Shown: positions 22,870 through 33,972 of the stretch, in pieces
Layout: the number at the start of each line of letters is the position of its first letter
Numbering within the stretch: position 1 is the first letter of the stretch
From: Theocolax elegans
Lineage: Eukaryota; Arthropoda; Insecta; Hymenoptera; Cerocephalidae
Length of the DNA: 64,000 bases
Direction: 5' to 3'
Assembly (NCBI GenBank): GCA_026168455.1
Contig: CM047427.1
Span: 46,106,558-46,170,557 of the forward strand
Translations under genes and position numbers: made by a program
The notes under the pieces: generated by a model
Seen by the model: only the letters and a program-made list of their open reading frames with translations
What the model was told of the DNA's origin: nothing
Databases searched by the model: none

Positions 22870-23850
22870 ATTAAATAAACATTTTTATAATGTGAAAGTT
22901 TAATGTTAATAAAATATACTATATATAAGTTTACAATATATCAAAATGAATTTTACACCTACCAAGGAAATAAACACATTTATTGATTTTATAAAAATAT
23001 AATTAGTGAACAAATAACTGTAAAGGTAGGGGAAAATAGATTATCCACTAAATTAACCTTATTTTCATTTATGCATTTCAAAAAAATATCAACATACTTT
23101 GTTGGAGTAAACTTATATCTGATTAATAAATAAAAATATTTTAATTTAAATTATGTAAACAAAATGATACATATTTATTAAACTTTTCTGCTTAAAAAAT
23201 AGTTATTGTATGCAAAAAAAAGTAGAAAGTAATTATCAGGGAATAAAGGTTCGCTCCAAGAAACCACTATTTTGAATATGTTCTTTTTATAACCGCTCCG
23301 AAAAAGCAAAATGAAAAACATGAACCGTTCCGTAGCGGTTTTGGAGCGGTATGGAGTGGTCCTTTTTACTTTTTTTAAAATTAATAAATTATTGTTAATA
23401 AATTAATATATTAATAATTTTCTTTTAATTGAATGGTGAAGTCAAAATATTTGATTTGATCAAAAATTAATTTAATCTGAAAAAAGAAAAATAAATGTAA
23501 GTGTACGTTATTTAATCTATAAAATATAAATTTTAATGAAATAATCTAGTTTATTCAGTTTTATACTATACTCTTAATATTACTTTAAATTAATTAAAAA
23601 ATATTAATCAATCAAAAGTTTATTTAAAATTATTTAAACACAAAGTGTAATGATCTAAAGTAATAATTCTAAGTTGGTATGATTCCACTTTTAAAATCAT
23701 AGGTAATGCATAACATGTGTTGCGGATATTACAAATGCTCATTTATGTATACATATTAGATCCACGTAGCTATATGTTTGTGCGTGAGTTTACATCTCGA
23801 GATAATTCGAATTTTCGTTCAGTATTTGCTTTTCCTTCGTTCGAAGCATA
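22870..23850. other. AT-rich sequence, no features
   Basis: Nothing recognisable on either strand. Confidence 0.4.
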
Positions 23851-23859
23851 CGCCTACGC

Positions 23860-24178
23860 CCGATATATCAAAAGGCGCGATAGCGCCTGACGCAAGTATA
23901 GCGCGAGAGCCATTATAGACAGCTAATTTAACACCTCAGATTTTGTATTCATTATTTTGATTATTACATTAATAATATATGTATAATCGATCAAACCCCA
24001 CATTCCCTATTTAATTATCTTCACTCAACATTAAATTTTGTGTAAATTCATCGACACATACTAGAGAAAAATATTCCCGTGTTTTATTGTCTCTTCCCTT
24101 TTTATATATATATGTCTATAGAATTAGTTTCCAGCCCGGGACAGAGCGCGTACACATGTAAAAACTCGTGTCAGACTC
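23860..24178 (+). repeat. Family X repeat, well-preserved copy
   Basis: Begins ATATATCAAAAGGCGCGATA, continues with GACGCAAGTATAGCGCGAG and ACAGCTAATTTAAC, and ends TTTCCAGCCCGGGACAGAGC then GCGTACACATGTAAAAACTC. The last ~100 bases (24080-24178) recur in inverted orientation at 30500-30612 with near identity, and a 40-base core recurs directly at 27789-27828. The intervening 6.3 kb is thus bounded by inverted copies. Confidence 0.7.
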
Positions 24179-25197
24179 TGAAAAATTCAGCGCGAGGGCG
24201 CTACTGTTACGTTCAGTTTACTTGCAGCAGTTGCAGTTGTCATGTTTTGTGGTTATATTTTTTTTATTAAGTACTGCTAAATTTTCAAATTCTAAAATTA
24301 ATCGGGGGGTCTTTGGATATATATATATATATAATATTATGACATTCCCGTATCTTCATCAAAAATGTCACGTAACACATAGGTGCAGGGGATCACATTT
24401 ACTTACACGGGAGAGAAAGAGAGATAGAGTGAAGTGAGAGATACTCAAGTCAAACGTCAACCTGCGTGTACATTACAGCGTGCAAAAAGTGTTACAGATA
24501 AAACAAGTATTTCTGTGTAAAGAAAAATAGCATCTCACTAATAAGATGAGTAAATAAACGATAAAAAGGAAAAAGTCCGAAGAGAGATAGAATATTTAAT
24601 GGAATGGAACTTAATTACAATGAACAAATGGAACAAATAAATACTAGCGAACAAAACTCAGATGTTAAGAAACGTAATAATGGAATTCATTGCATTAAGT
24701 TTAATAAGGATGAATGTATTTTTCAGTTTGCAATATATGATGATGATGAACATATAAAAACATATACTGTTCAAATTTTTAATGAAAATAATAAGGGAAC
24801 ATTTGGAGTTTTGGATATTCCATTGGCCATAGATTTGCATCAAGTAGTTAAAGAAACACCTTTTTGGATAATATTGTAAATACTCCAATAATATTTGTAA
24901 GAAATCTTAAGTTACACTTAGACACGTATCACAAACAAAAAAAACAATATGATGATTTGAAATCTTATTTGGAAGATGTTTGTAATTGTTCTGTGGATGT
25001 GCATTATTCTTATACTTTTGTTTTATAACGTTGCTGAAATGCAAAGATTTTGAAACTAATATCTACTTTAACATAATTGTTTATGTATTTTATGACTTAA
25101 AAGAAAATCCTATTAAAGTAAAATTTGACTTAAATATCTTTGATGATATTGCATTTAGAATCTTTTTTCGAATGTTTTAAAACTTTAACATTAAAAG

Positions 25198-25622
25198 AAG
25201 CATTTATTCAAATAATTGAACAAGATAATGCACTTATGGAATGGAAGTTGGAAAAATATGATACAATATTAAATTTAAGTGTAAGTATTTTTAAACTAAA
25301 TACTTTAAAACGGAAAAAAAATTATTTATTCATTTACTTCTCTTTTAGGATTTATCAGATTTTGAAAGCTCAGACGATGATATTAGCCAGATGAGCTTGT
25401 TTTGTTTGTTTCTTTTTTGGAGTGCTCATCTGGCTAATATCATCGTCTGAGCTTTCAAAATCTGATAAATCCTAAAAGAGAAGTAAATGAATAAATAATT
25501 TTTTTTCCGTTTTAAAGTCTTTAGTTTAAAAATACTTACATTTAAATTTAATATTGTATCATATTTTTCCAAATTCCATTCCATAAGTGCATTATCTTGT
25601 TCAATTATTTGAATAAATGCTT
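25198..25622. repeat. Near-perfect palindrome (~200-bp arms) inside the broken gene
   Basis: 25198-25396 and 25422-25622 are inverted copies with only a few mismatches, separated by a ~25-bp T/G-rich spacer. The arm contains the coding end of one exon, the short intron and the start of the next. The inverted copy interrupts the reading frame. Confidence 0.85.
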
Positions 25623-26040
25623 ATACTAAAATTAAAAAAGCAACTGTTAATAAATTACAAACTAACAAAAAGTCACAAGGTAAAAATGATGGCTCGACTG
25701 AACAGTATAGTCAAGGAAATTCTCAAACAAATATGAATGTTAAACAAACACAGAAAACTAACAAGAAAAAGAAAAAAAAACTTCAAGATACAATGAGACA
25801 AACAAAACTAAACTTTACATTAGAGAAGAATGCAAATGAAAAAAATGTTACTGGTGATAATAGTGCAATAAGCGCTGCTATTCATATTGTGAATAAAAAA
25901 AGGGTAGAACAATTAAAGCAAGTCAACACATCCAAAGGAGAATCAAATAGTGAAATGGATAAAACAGATGAAATTAATAAAGTTAATTCAAAAGGTAAAC
26001 CGCAAAAACAGCAATTAGCTAGCAAGCTATAGTTAATTTA

Positions 26041-26479
26041 AATAAGACTATTGACATGAAAAGGAAATCAATAACAAAAATAAATACATTTAGAAGACCA
26101 CATAGTATAATTAACAAACGATTCAAGCAACCTATCATAACAAGTACACCACTTCATGTGCAAACTAATAAATTATTTCAACCAACTACAAATGATAATT
26201 TGGACATCAGTGAAATAAGTAGAAGAGAATCTGTAAATACCAATAATCATAATAGCAGTAATAAGACTATTGACATGAAAAGGAAATCAATAACAAAAAT
26301 AAATACCTTTAGAAGACCACATAGTATAATTAACAAACGAATCAAGCAACCTATCATAACAAGTACACCACTTCATGTGCAAACTAATAAATTATTTCAA
26401 CCAACTACAAATGATAATTTGGACATCAGTGAAATAAGTAGAAGAGAATCTGTAAATACCAATATAATCATAATAGCAG
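26041..26479 (+). repeat. 219-bp tandem coding duplication
   Basis: Two copies (26041-26259 and 26260-26479), nearly identical, starting AATAAGACTATTGACATGAA. Open in the same frame, each encodes ~73 residues including HSIINKR and FQPTTNDNLDISEISRRES. Confidence 0.9.
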
Positions 26480-26918
26480 TAGTAGTAGAACCAGAAACCT
26501 AAGACTTTCTCGTAATTAAAAAAATTGTATCAATTTAAAATTGGTAATATTATTTAATTATTGTTGCAAAACACCAATATATTAAGTATATGATGGAATG
26601 TGCATCCAATAATTAAACAAGCACATTATTTTTGTACAATATACAATAACATTCTAATATTTTTCATCCAAAATAATTGAATAAACAATAATTTTATTCA
26701 TAATAACATTGTAATATTTTTCATCCAAAATAATTGAATAAACAATTATTTATTAACTTCTAAGAAAGGAAATAAGGACATTTATTTACAAAATTTTTCT
26801 TATTAAAAATAATAAATTATATTTTTTAATGTCTTTACACTTTCTTAACAAATATATTATACTAAAATTGTTCATCAACATTCTTCAATGAACTAATAAT
26901 GCACAGTCTATTTTGTTT

Positions 26919-27477
26919 TTAACTTGTCAGAAGCACTTCATCTCTGAAGGCAAGAGCAGAAACTACTTTTTGGTGTCCTTGATATTTTCTCTTCACAGTT
27001 CCTGTTGCTATATTCCATAATCTTGCAACACCATCCGACGAAGCAGTAAAAATGTATTGCGAATCAGCACTGAAAGCTACATCCCAAACCCATCGTTTAG
27101 CTTCATGCTGTAGAACTTGCACCTCGGAGAAGTCTGTTGTTTTCCAAACTTTGGCAGTCTTATCTGCTGAAGTAGTAACAAGAAGTGTACTATCAGGACT
27201 AAACTTACATCTAAGTGCATATGCTCTATGTGCATTTAACTTAAGCCTAGGATTTAATTTTGTAGGTTCTTCACCGATACCACCGGTAAGTGTCCATATA
27301 AAGCAAAGACCTCTGTTGTTAACAGCAGCCATATAAGTCCCAACTGCATCAACTGCTATGTCTTGAATAGAAGCTTCTGCTTCAGGTATTAATTGCTCAT
27401 TATGGTCTGACCTTAGATCCCACAAATGTAAAACTCCACTTTTTCCTTGATACGTTTGATGACTGGGCTCCAGAATC
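26919..27477 (-). CDS. Lst8: Terminal exon of mLST8 (TORC1/TORC2 WD40 subunit)
   Basis: Encodes the C-terminal half of a WD40 propeller: HLWDLRSDHNEQLIPE, AHRAYALRCKFSPDSTLLV, SADKTAKVWKT, RWVWDVAFSADSQYIFTASS and DGVARLWNIATG, ending KVVSALAFRDEVLLTS and a stop at 26919. This order matches mLST8, the small propeller that binds the kinase domain of TOR in both TOR complexes. The upper border is a pyrimidine/T-rich tract with AG at about 27478-27480, a usable acceptor. Upstream exons (N-terminal blades) were not found between 27478 and 36000, where a large palindrome and other repeats lie, so the rest is either beyond a long intron or missing. AT-rich 3' UTR follows below 26919. Confidence 0.85.
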
Positions 27478-28094
27478 TAAATTGTTAAATAAATAATTTT
27501 ATTAACAAATAATTATATTATTTTTAACTTCTCTAAAATAATTTATTCAAATAATTAATAAACATTTCCTAAATTTTTTTTACTATTTTTATTTAAATCT
27601 TGATACTTACAAATGTAGTAAAAATAAAAAATTTAAATAATTATTATACTGTACCTGTGAAAACTGTAGTCCAAAACCAAGAATTTGACAAACTTTTAAA
27701 TTATTAACATTAAATATAACCAATAATTGTCACTGACAGGTTCTGCTACGCGCACGTTTCGCGGCAAATTAGATGATTGACGACCGTTATATATATATGT
27801 CTATAGAATTAGTTTCCAGCCCGGGACAGAGTGCAATCTATTAAATAAATATCTTTAATTCTTATTCCCATATTTTTTCTACTTATACAATAGCTTAAAA
27901 TTTTTTATTTAAAATTAATTACGTAACTTATAACTTATGTGCACTTATAAAGTTTCTTAAGTGTGTTCCTTTTGACGAATAAAAAAATTTGGAACAAAAG
28001 TTATCTTTAATTCTTATTCCCTTCTTTTTTCTACTTACACAATAGCTTAATTTTTTTTATTAAGAATTAACTAAGTAAATATCCGATAAAAGAA

Positions 28095-28590
28095 ATTTCT
28101 GCAATAGAAAGTATTGAAATCAAAACACCTTCCAAGAAGGTGTCAATATTCGCAAGTATTTTATTCCAATCACACTTTTTAAATTGCAATCTATTAAATA
28201 AATATCTTTTTTTTATATAAAAGTAATTACATAACTTATAACTTATATGCACTTATAAAAAGTTTCATAAGTGTGTTCCTTTTGACGAATAAAAAATTTG
28301 GAACAAAAGGGTCAGTAATAAAAAACAACTAGAAATTAAAGACTCATCATTTTCTACCTATTGTTATTTTAATTGGACATTTTATATATTTTTCCATATA
28401 TATTTTTCCATAAGTAGTTTTTGCAATAGAAAGTATTGAAATCAAAGCGGTATAATCGCTACCATAAATTTGTATTTCAATTAAACATTTTTATTTTTAT
28501 GTGTTACATAGACTCCTCAAAAAGTTTCTACAATTGAAAGTACTGAAATCAAAATGGAATCGCCAAGTATTGTATCTACGCATCAATGTC
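28095..28590 (-). repeat. Motif array, left palindrome arm (3 units)
   Basis: On the minus strand each unit reads AATACTTG, a short variable spacer, then TTTGATTTCAGTACTTTCAA and TTG(C/T)AGAAA. Units lie near 28100, 28412 and 28530. In one unit the spacer is the hairpin ACACCTTCTTGGAAGGTGT; in the others it is GATTCCA or GATTATACCGC. Confidence 0.65.
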
Positions 28591-28746
28591 TGGGAAGAGA
28601 TTTAAAAATTTTTCGTCGTTTAAATTTGTTGAAACTTCTCTAACTTGTTTCAAGGAGTTCACATTTGAACCGTGATGATTATTTATCAAATCCTCATTAT
28701 TGCCAAGAAATATATTTATTATGTCAAAATCTTCATCCATTTTCAT
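28576..28746 (-). CDS. 56-codon acidic ORF, left-arm copy
   Basis: Mirror copy of the ORF at 29535-29705, with identical predicted peptide (MKMDEDFDIINIFLGNNEDL at the start). It is preserved as an uninterrupted frame in both arms. No family recognised. It may be an exon remnant or a micropeptide of the repeat. Confidence 0.35.
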   Translation of the reverse strand: MKMDEDFDIINIFLGNNEDLINNHHGSNVNSLKQVREVSTNLNDEKFLNLFPDIDA

Positions 28747-29534
28747 AGTTGGAGAAATAAGTAAACAATTTTATAATATATTTATTACATAAAATTAACT
28801 TCTTCAAAACTAATAAAACAGAAATTTATTTATCTCATTTTATTGCTTTTAAATAAAATAATACTTGCACCACACGTTGATTTGGGTTCTTATTTAAGAA
28901 TGTCTCAATGCATATTGCATATATTTATCATATGTATCAAGGGCTTTTATAAATACTTTAATCTTTAGAGGACCTGTAATAGCTTAAAGGCGAAAAAAAA
29001 TCAATTTTTTTATATAAATCAATAAATAGATACACATTTATAGAATAATGCGATTGCCAAATTTTCAGAACACCGGCCCTCTAAAGGTCAAGGTATAAGA
29101 TAAGAGGTAAAATTTGTATAAATGACTTGTAATGATTCCCATGATGTCTGTACATAGCTACAGGCATTAATAAATTAATTAACGCATCAAAAAATGAATA
29201 CATATTTTCAAATTGAAAATAAAAGACAGCTAATTTAACCTCCCAAATAATATTTTTTCATTATTTTTATATTATTGCATTTTAAATATATTCTCGATCA
29301 AATTTCGCATTCCCTAATTATTTTTTATCTTGACTGTACATCAAATTTTGCGTTCATAAATACATATTGTTTTAAAGCACTAGATATATCAGTAGACTTA
29401 ACCAACGGTGGTGCAAGTATTATTTTATTTAATAGCAATAAAATGAGATAAATAAATTTCTGTTTTATTAGTTTTGAAGAAGTTAATTTTATGTAATAAA
29501 TATATTATAAAATTGTTTACTTATTTCTCCAACT

Positions 29535-29705
29535 ATGAAAATGGATGAAGATTTTGACATAATAAATATATTTCTTGGCAATAATGAGGATTTGATAAAT
29601 AATCATCACGGTTCAAATGTGAACTCCTTGAAACAAGTTAGAGAAGTTTCAACAAATTTAAACGACGAAAAATTTTTAAATCTCTTCCCAGACATTGATG
29701 CGTAG
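29535..29705 (+). CDS. 56-codon acidic ORF, right-arm copy
   Basis: Starts ATGAAAATGGATGAAGATTT and ends at TAG 29703-29705. It is rich in Asn, Asp and Glu, and ends in LNLFPDIDA. It lies between the inner arm border and the first of the recurring motifs. Function unknown; the exact identity between the two arms could reflect gene conversion rather than selection. Confidence 0.35.
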   Translation: MKMDEDFDIINIFLGNNEDLINNHHGSNVNSLKQVREVSTNLNDEKFLNLFPDIDA

Positions 29706-30185
29706 ATACAATACTTGGCGATTCCATTTTGATTTCAGTACTTTCAATTGTAGAAACTTTTTGAGGAGTTTATGTAACACATAAAAATAAAAATGTTTAA
29801 TTGAAATACAAATTTATGGTAGCGATTATACCGCTTTGATTTCAATACTTTCTATTGCAAAAACTACTTATGGAAAAATATATATGGAAAAATATATAAA
29901 ATGTCCAATTAAAATAACATTAGGTAGAAAATGATGAGTCTTTAATTTCTAGTTGTTTTTTATTACTGACCCTTTTGTTCCAAATTTTTTATTCGTCAAA
30001 AGGAACACACTTATATGAAACTTTATAAGTGCATATAAGTTATAAGTTATGTAATTACTTTTAAATAAAAAAAAGATATTTATTTAATAGATTGCAATTT
30101 AAAAAGTGTGATTGGAATAAAATACTTGCGAATATTGACACCTTCTTGGAAGGTGTTTTGATTTCAATACTTTCTATTGCAGAAA
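29705..30185 (+). repeat. Motif array, right palindrome arm (3 units)
   Basis: Inverse copy of the left-arm array; units near 29712, 29820 and 30122. It follows directly downstream of the small ORF. A further partial hairpin unit starts at about 30474. Confidence 0.65.
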
Positions 30186-30499
30186 TTTCTTTTATCGGAT
30201 ATTTACTTAGTTAATTCTTAATAAAAAAAATTAAGCTATTGTGTAAGTAGAAAAAAGAAGGGAATAAGAATTAAAGATAACTTTTGTTCCAAATTTTTTT
30301 ATTCGTCAAAAGGAACACACTTAAGAAACTTTATAAGTGCATATAAGTTATAAGTTACGTAATTAATTTTAAATAAAAAATTTTAAGCTATTGTATAAGT
30401 AGAAAAAATATGGGAATAAGAATTAAAGATATTTATTTAATAGATTGCAATTTAAAAAGTGTGATTGGAATAAAATACTTGCGAATATTGACACCTTCT

Positions 30500-30615
30500 T
30501 GGACTGTCTGACACGAGTTTTTACATGTGTACGCGCTCTGTCCCGGGCTGGAAACTAATTCTATAGACATATATATATAAAAAGAGAAGAGACAATAAAA
30601 CACGGAAATAAAAAT
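30500..30615 (-). repeat. Family X end, inverted copy
   Basis: Reverse complement of 24080-24178, from GTCTGACACGAG through the CCCGGGCTGGAAACTAATTC core to the TTGTCTCTTC word. It joins the outer arm of the palindrome at a point where the hairpin unit is cut off (after CACCTTCTTGG). Confidence 0.75.
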
Positions 30616-30861
30616 TAAATCTATTCAATTCAAAATCTTACTCTAATAGAGATATTTTTATACAAAATCACTGTGTATGAAGAGTCACTCGTTTTGATTC
30701 AAAGTAATCACTCTAACAGAATAATATTTTGATTTGTCATCGCAGATAGAAATAATTAGTGTGATAGATAGAAACTATATAAATTATTACACTAACTGAT
30801 ATTAACTGAATATTAACTGATATTCGTTTCGAATGAGATTTTTTTTTATTTTGTTATTTAA

Positions 30862-31112
30862 CGTCGCTCTATTTATGCTGCCAGGGATAATCAGCGACGG
30901 AGGTGAACGGTGTGTTTGTAAACAAAGCACATGCAGTTGAAACAGTGGTGCTTGTGTCCATCCACCTGAACTGGCGTGACATTATAGTGACACGCCGAGC
31001 CACTGAGTCGCGGTGTTCAAAAAATGCACATGAAAAAATTTTCAGAGGTACACGTCTGGGATCGAACCCACGACCCTCGGTGTGAGAGTCGGGAGCTCTA
31101 CCCATGAGCCAC
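30862..31112 (-). mobile_element. tRNA-derived SINE
   Basis: On the minus strand the head begins GAGCCGCGGTGGCTCATGGG (A box TGGCTCATGGG) and has a B box GGTTCGATCCC about 45 bases later. The cloverleaf is degenerate in the anticodon arm, so it is not a tRNA gene. The body continues through ATAATGTCACGCCAGTTCAG and ends near GCAGCATAAATAGAGCGACG. RNA polymerase III would be expected to transcribe it. Confidence 0.75.
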
Positions 31113-31125
31113 CGCGGCTCTACGA

Positions 31126-31881
31126 GATTTATTTAAGTTGTATAAAGTTGCCAATAGTAAGTTCTCGTATAAACCAGAAACTACTTTTTTCGTCAGTAGA
31201 CGACGTTCTTCCGTTTGAGTAAAGATTTTCTTATTAAAACAGTTGCACAATTAACGTCAAAGTTTCTGGAACAGAACAAAGAGAATTGTCGAAGCGACGT
31301 GCCGCTTTATAAGTATACTCCCTATCAAACATTGCATTCTTACGGCATAGGGAGAAATAATCAACCAACCAATTAGAGGTACAGCTATCCCTCCACTGTA
31401 ACTAACGATTTAACTTAAGTTTAAGTTCGATGGAGGGGGAAATAAAAGCCGAGTGACAATTTAGGGACGATACAGCTTTGAACTGCATTATTTTTGTGTT
31501 GAATTAAGCAAATGTAAGAAACTCGATGAACTTGACTGATTAAATTGATAGAAATCAAAAAGTCATCTCAGAATTTTGATACATATATTTAAATATATGT
31601 TAATAATTTTTTGAAAAAATAAATTTTTTGCAAAATATGAGATATCTTCTCATTCAGTATTAAGTTATTAATGATTGGAAATCATGAGAAATCGTAACTA
31701 CGTCACGCCTATTGAGATATTTATCTAGATGACCAAATAATGACGATGATCCAGGTTACCATCGACTCGAGATTATAAACAATCATCGTTTCGTCGGTAA
31801 TATTGACAATTTCGTAAATGTTATGAACGACAGATGGCGGTGCAAAAATAGTTCGTAACATTAATTACACGAATGAATAAT
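31126..31881. other. No recognisable features
   Basis: AT-rich sequence between the SINE and the solo LTR, with no coding or repeat partner seen. Confidence 0.35.
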
Positions 31882-31885
31882 ATGT

Positions 31886-32694
31886 TGCAACAAGGTACTT
31901 CATACCTGTCATAAAAATTAAGCGAGCGAGGCCCAACCTAAGCTGCCCTACCTAACCTCACATCAATAAACCTGCCTACCGTATCCCAAGCCACCCCACA
32001 TACTCAACACTTCCCACTAAGCACAATCCATCAGCACCGCAAGAGAGGTAAGACTGCTTCCAGGAGATATTGCACCAGGGCCAATCAAAGCACAAGACTC
32101 CAGAAAGCTGTAAAATAATAAATAGTTAGATTTAAACTAACTAAGAAGACAAGGAAGCATGTAGCTACACACATATACTGACAGCCACATGCAAGGAGAG
32201 GATGGGAAGAGAGGTTATGGTAACCATAACATTACCATAACTCTCAAATATTATCTATTTATAAATATAAAGCACTCCCTCGAGAGCTAGTTAGTTACCT
32301 ATGAAGCAGCCAGAAACCCCCGCAGCATCGTAGCACCCAAGAAAAGCAGCAGCAGCTTATCGGGCGCTGTGAGAGTGAGTGAGCGCGAAGATCCGCGGTC
32401 GGCAGTCCATCTACACCTAGAAACGAGAGAACAAATTAGCTGATTATAGAACAAAGATTGAATGATGTTAAATATTTACCTCGTGGACAACATTACCAGG
32501 AATACCGCTCTCTCCGTGGAAAGCAGCAGCCCACGCAAAGCCGTCCGCTTCGTGTCAGTACGCCGCGAGTACTCACTATACAAGGCGCGCGAGACGACAA
32601 CGGCCGACGGACGAACGAAGCAGCGAACGAGCCCGAGCTCGAGAGATCTTATCGGGACGCCATCGTAGCAACTTCTAACTAACCGCTATCGCAG

Positions 32695-32737
<43 letters not shown>

Positions 32738-33056
32738 CATGTAAGCAAACCGCAATTTGAGAAGACGATCTCTGTAAAGCAAAATTGGGTGGACGTCCTT
32801 GCACCGGATATCCCACGATCTTCGTTCCTTTTCGTAAGTGTGCTTTTCCTCGCTTTCCCTCACCCCTCTTCGCTCTTCGCGCAGAAACTCGTCGCAGCTC
32901 GCACGCAACCAATCTTGTATATAAATTCCCCTCGACCGTACGCGGCTGGTGCACAAACAATTTTCTTTATATTAATAAATTAACATTATTATTATCGTAA
33001 TTAATCATTTATTTCGCCTTTGACGCCACGCCCTAACCCCCAGCGTGATCGTTACA
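31886..33056. mobile_element. Solo LTR flanked by ATGT target duplications
   Basis: Starts TGCAACAAGGTACTTCATAC and ends GATCGTTACA. ATGT lies immediately on both sides (31882-31885 and 33057-33060). Its start resembles the LTR starts of element B (TGTAACGTGGTACTTCG) and of the solo LTR at 52612 (TGTAACGGTAAGGTACTG). Inside are a TATA-like TTATAAATATAAAG near 32262 and a (GT)n tract at 32697-32732. No internal retroelement genes lie next to it. Confidence 0.65.
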
Positions 33057-33972
33057 ATGTAATAGAAGTTACGAGTAACCATACTTCTTAACTTTAAAAT
33101 AACGCACAATTATTATTACATATAAGATATTTATGTTTTATAAACAACGAAAAAAACAGTAATATATATTTAATTTAATTATTTAAACATGTAATTTTTA
33201 AGTAGTTTTTTATTGGGTAGCAGGGAAGATACTTAGAAAAATAATTCAACAGGTTGAAACTTGTCTGTGTTTAGTTGTACCACGTTATTGCCGCACGTAG
33301 GATGTAGTTCCAAGTATTTTATACATTCGCAAGTGTGTCTTTCGATATTGAATGTGCCGCGTCCCGACGAAAATTATATTATTATTTTTCGTAAAAAGTA
33401 CTGCATAGTATAGAATAAAATTACGGCATAGAAGACGAACGAAATAAGTTTAATACATAATGATTCTAAGTAAATGCAGTAATAAAAAGCCTAATTTATA
33501 GAGCTAAGGGACAGATTAATTTACAAACATTTGAAATGAAAAAAAGACCGATTCGTAGAGTTTAAAATATTATTCAAAGCCAATACGCATATAAGGGATT
33601 GTCGATAGTGAGATCAAAACAAAGGTGTTGCACAAGAGTTTCTGTATATTGCACTATAATATCAATGCTTGGAGAAGAGCAGGCGATGAGAGACATGGAC
33701 TAGAAAACTCAAGCATTAAAAGGAAGTAATAATTTATGTAGCCAAGTAAAAAAAAGCCGTTTTTTGGGTAATGTCGCAGTGATAAAAGGGGGGTAGTAAA
33801 TTCTCCCTATTAACTACGAAGCCATACAGAAAATGCATGAGATTCGATCACTTTTTAATCACGCACATCTAACGGTCCAATCAGGTGCAAGAACAGAAAA
33901 ATCGAGAACTAATTATGCAATTTCCATCTAAAGTAAAGCGTAAGACAAGGACATATGCATAGATTTTCACGG

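Larger units (their letters stand above)
24601..26502 (+). pseudogene. Unrecognised host-like gene, broken by frameshift and inverted duplication
   Basis: Coding-looking segments run in order. From 24604: an acidic N-terminus then FQFAIYDDDEHIKTYTVQIF and GVLDIPLAIDLHQVV. After a one-base frame change near 24862 it continues in NTPIIFVRNLKLHLDTYHKQ and further to about 25278. There is a plausible intron with donor GTAAGT at 25281 and acceptor TTCTCTTTTAG before 25351, then DLSDFESSDDDISQ. After an inverted duplication the frame continues (25620-26032) in a K/Q/N-rich tail with RQTKLNFTLEKN, then a 219-bp tandem duplication encoding RRPHSIINKR. The mix of a folded domain and a basic disordered tail suggests a nuclear protein, but I do not recognise the family. 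Confidence 0.45.
27789..30578. mobile_element. 2.8-kb palindromic element (~1.05-kb arms) with family X ends
   Basis: Left arm 27829 to about 28885 returns in reverse complement from about 29395 to 30452, including the mirrored 56-codon ORF, with few mismatches. The outer ends carry ATGTCTATAGAATTAGTTTC on the left and its inverse on the right. The inner arm borders carry AATAATACTTGCACCACACG at the left and its inverse at the right. The ~510-bp loop contains a stretch similar to the middle of family X (29229-29370 versus 23918-24060). No transposase was found. Confidence 0.75.

Noticed and set aside
31020..31112. A tRNA gene
   Set aside because: A and B boxes are present but the anticodon arm does not pair and a non-tRNA body follows; it is a SINE head.
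32695..32740. Possible CRISPR-like or functional repeat
   Set aside because: It is a plain (GT)n microsatellite; no CRISPR array exists in the window.
31398..33056. Alternative LTR start at TGTAACTAACG (31398)
   Set aside because: Flanking bases do not match those after 33056, whereas the start at 31886 gives a clean ATGT duplication.
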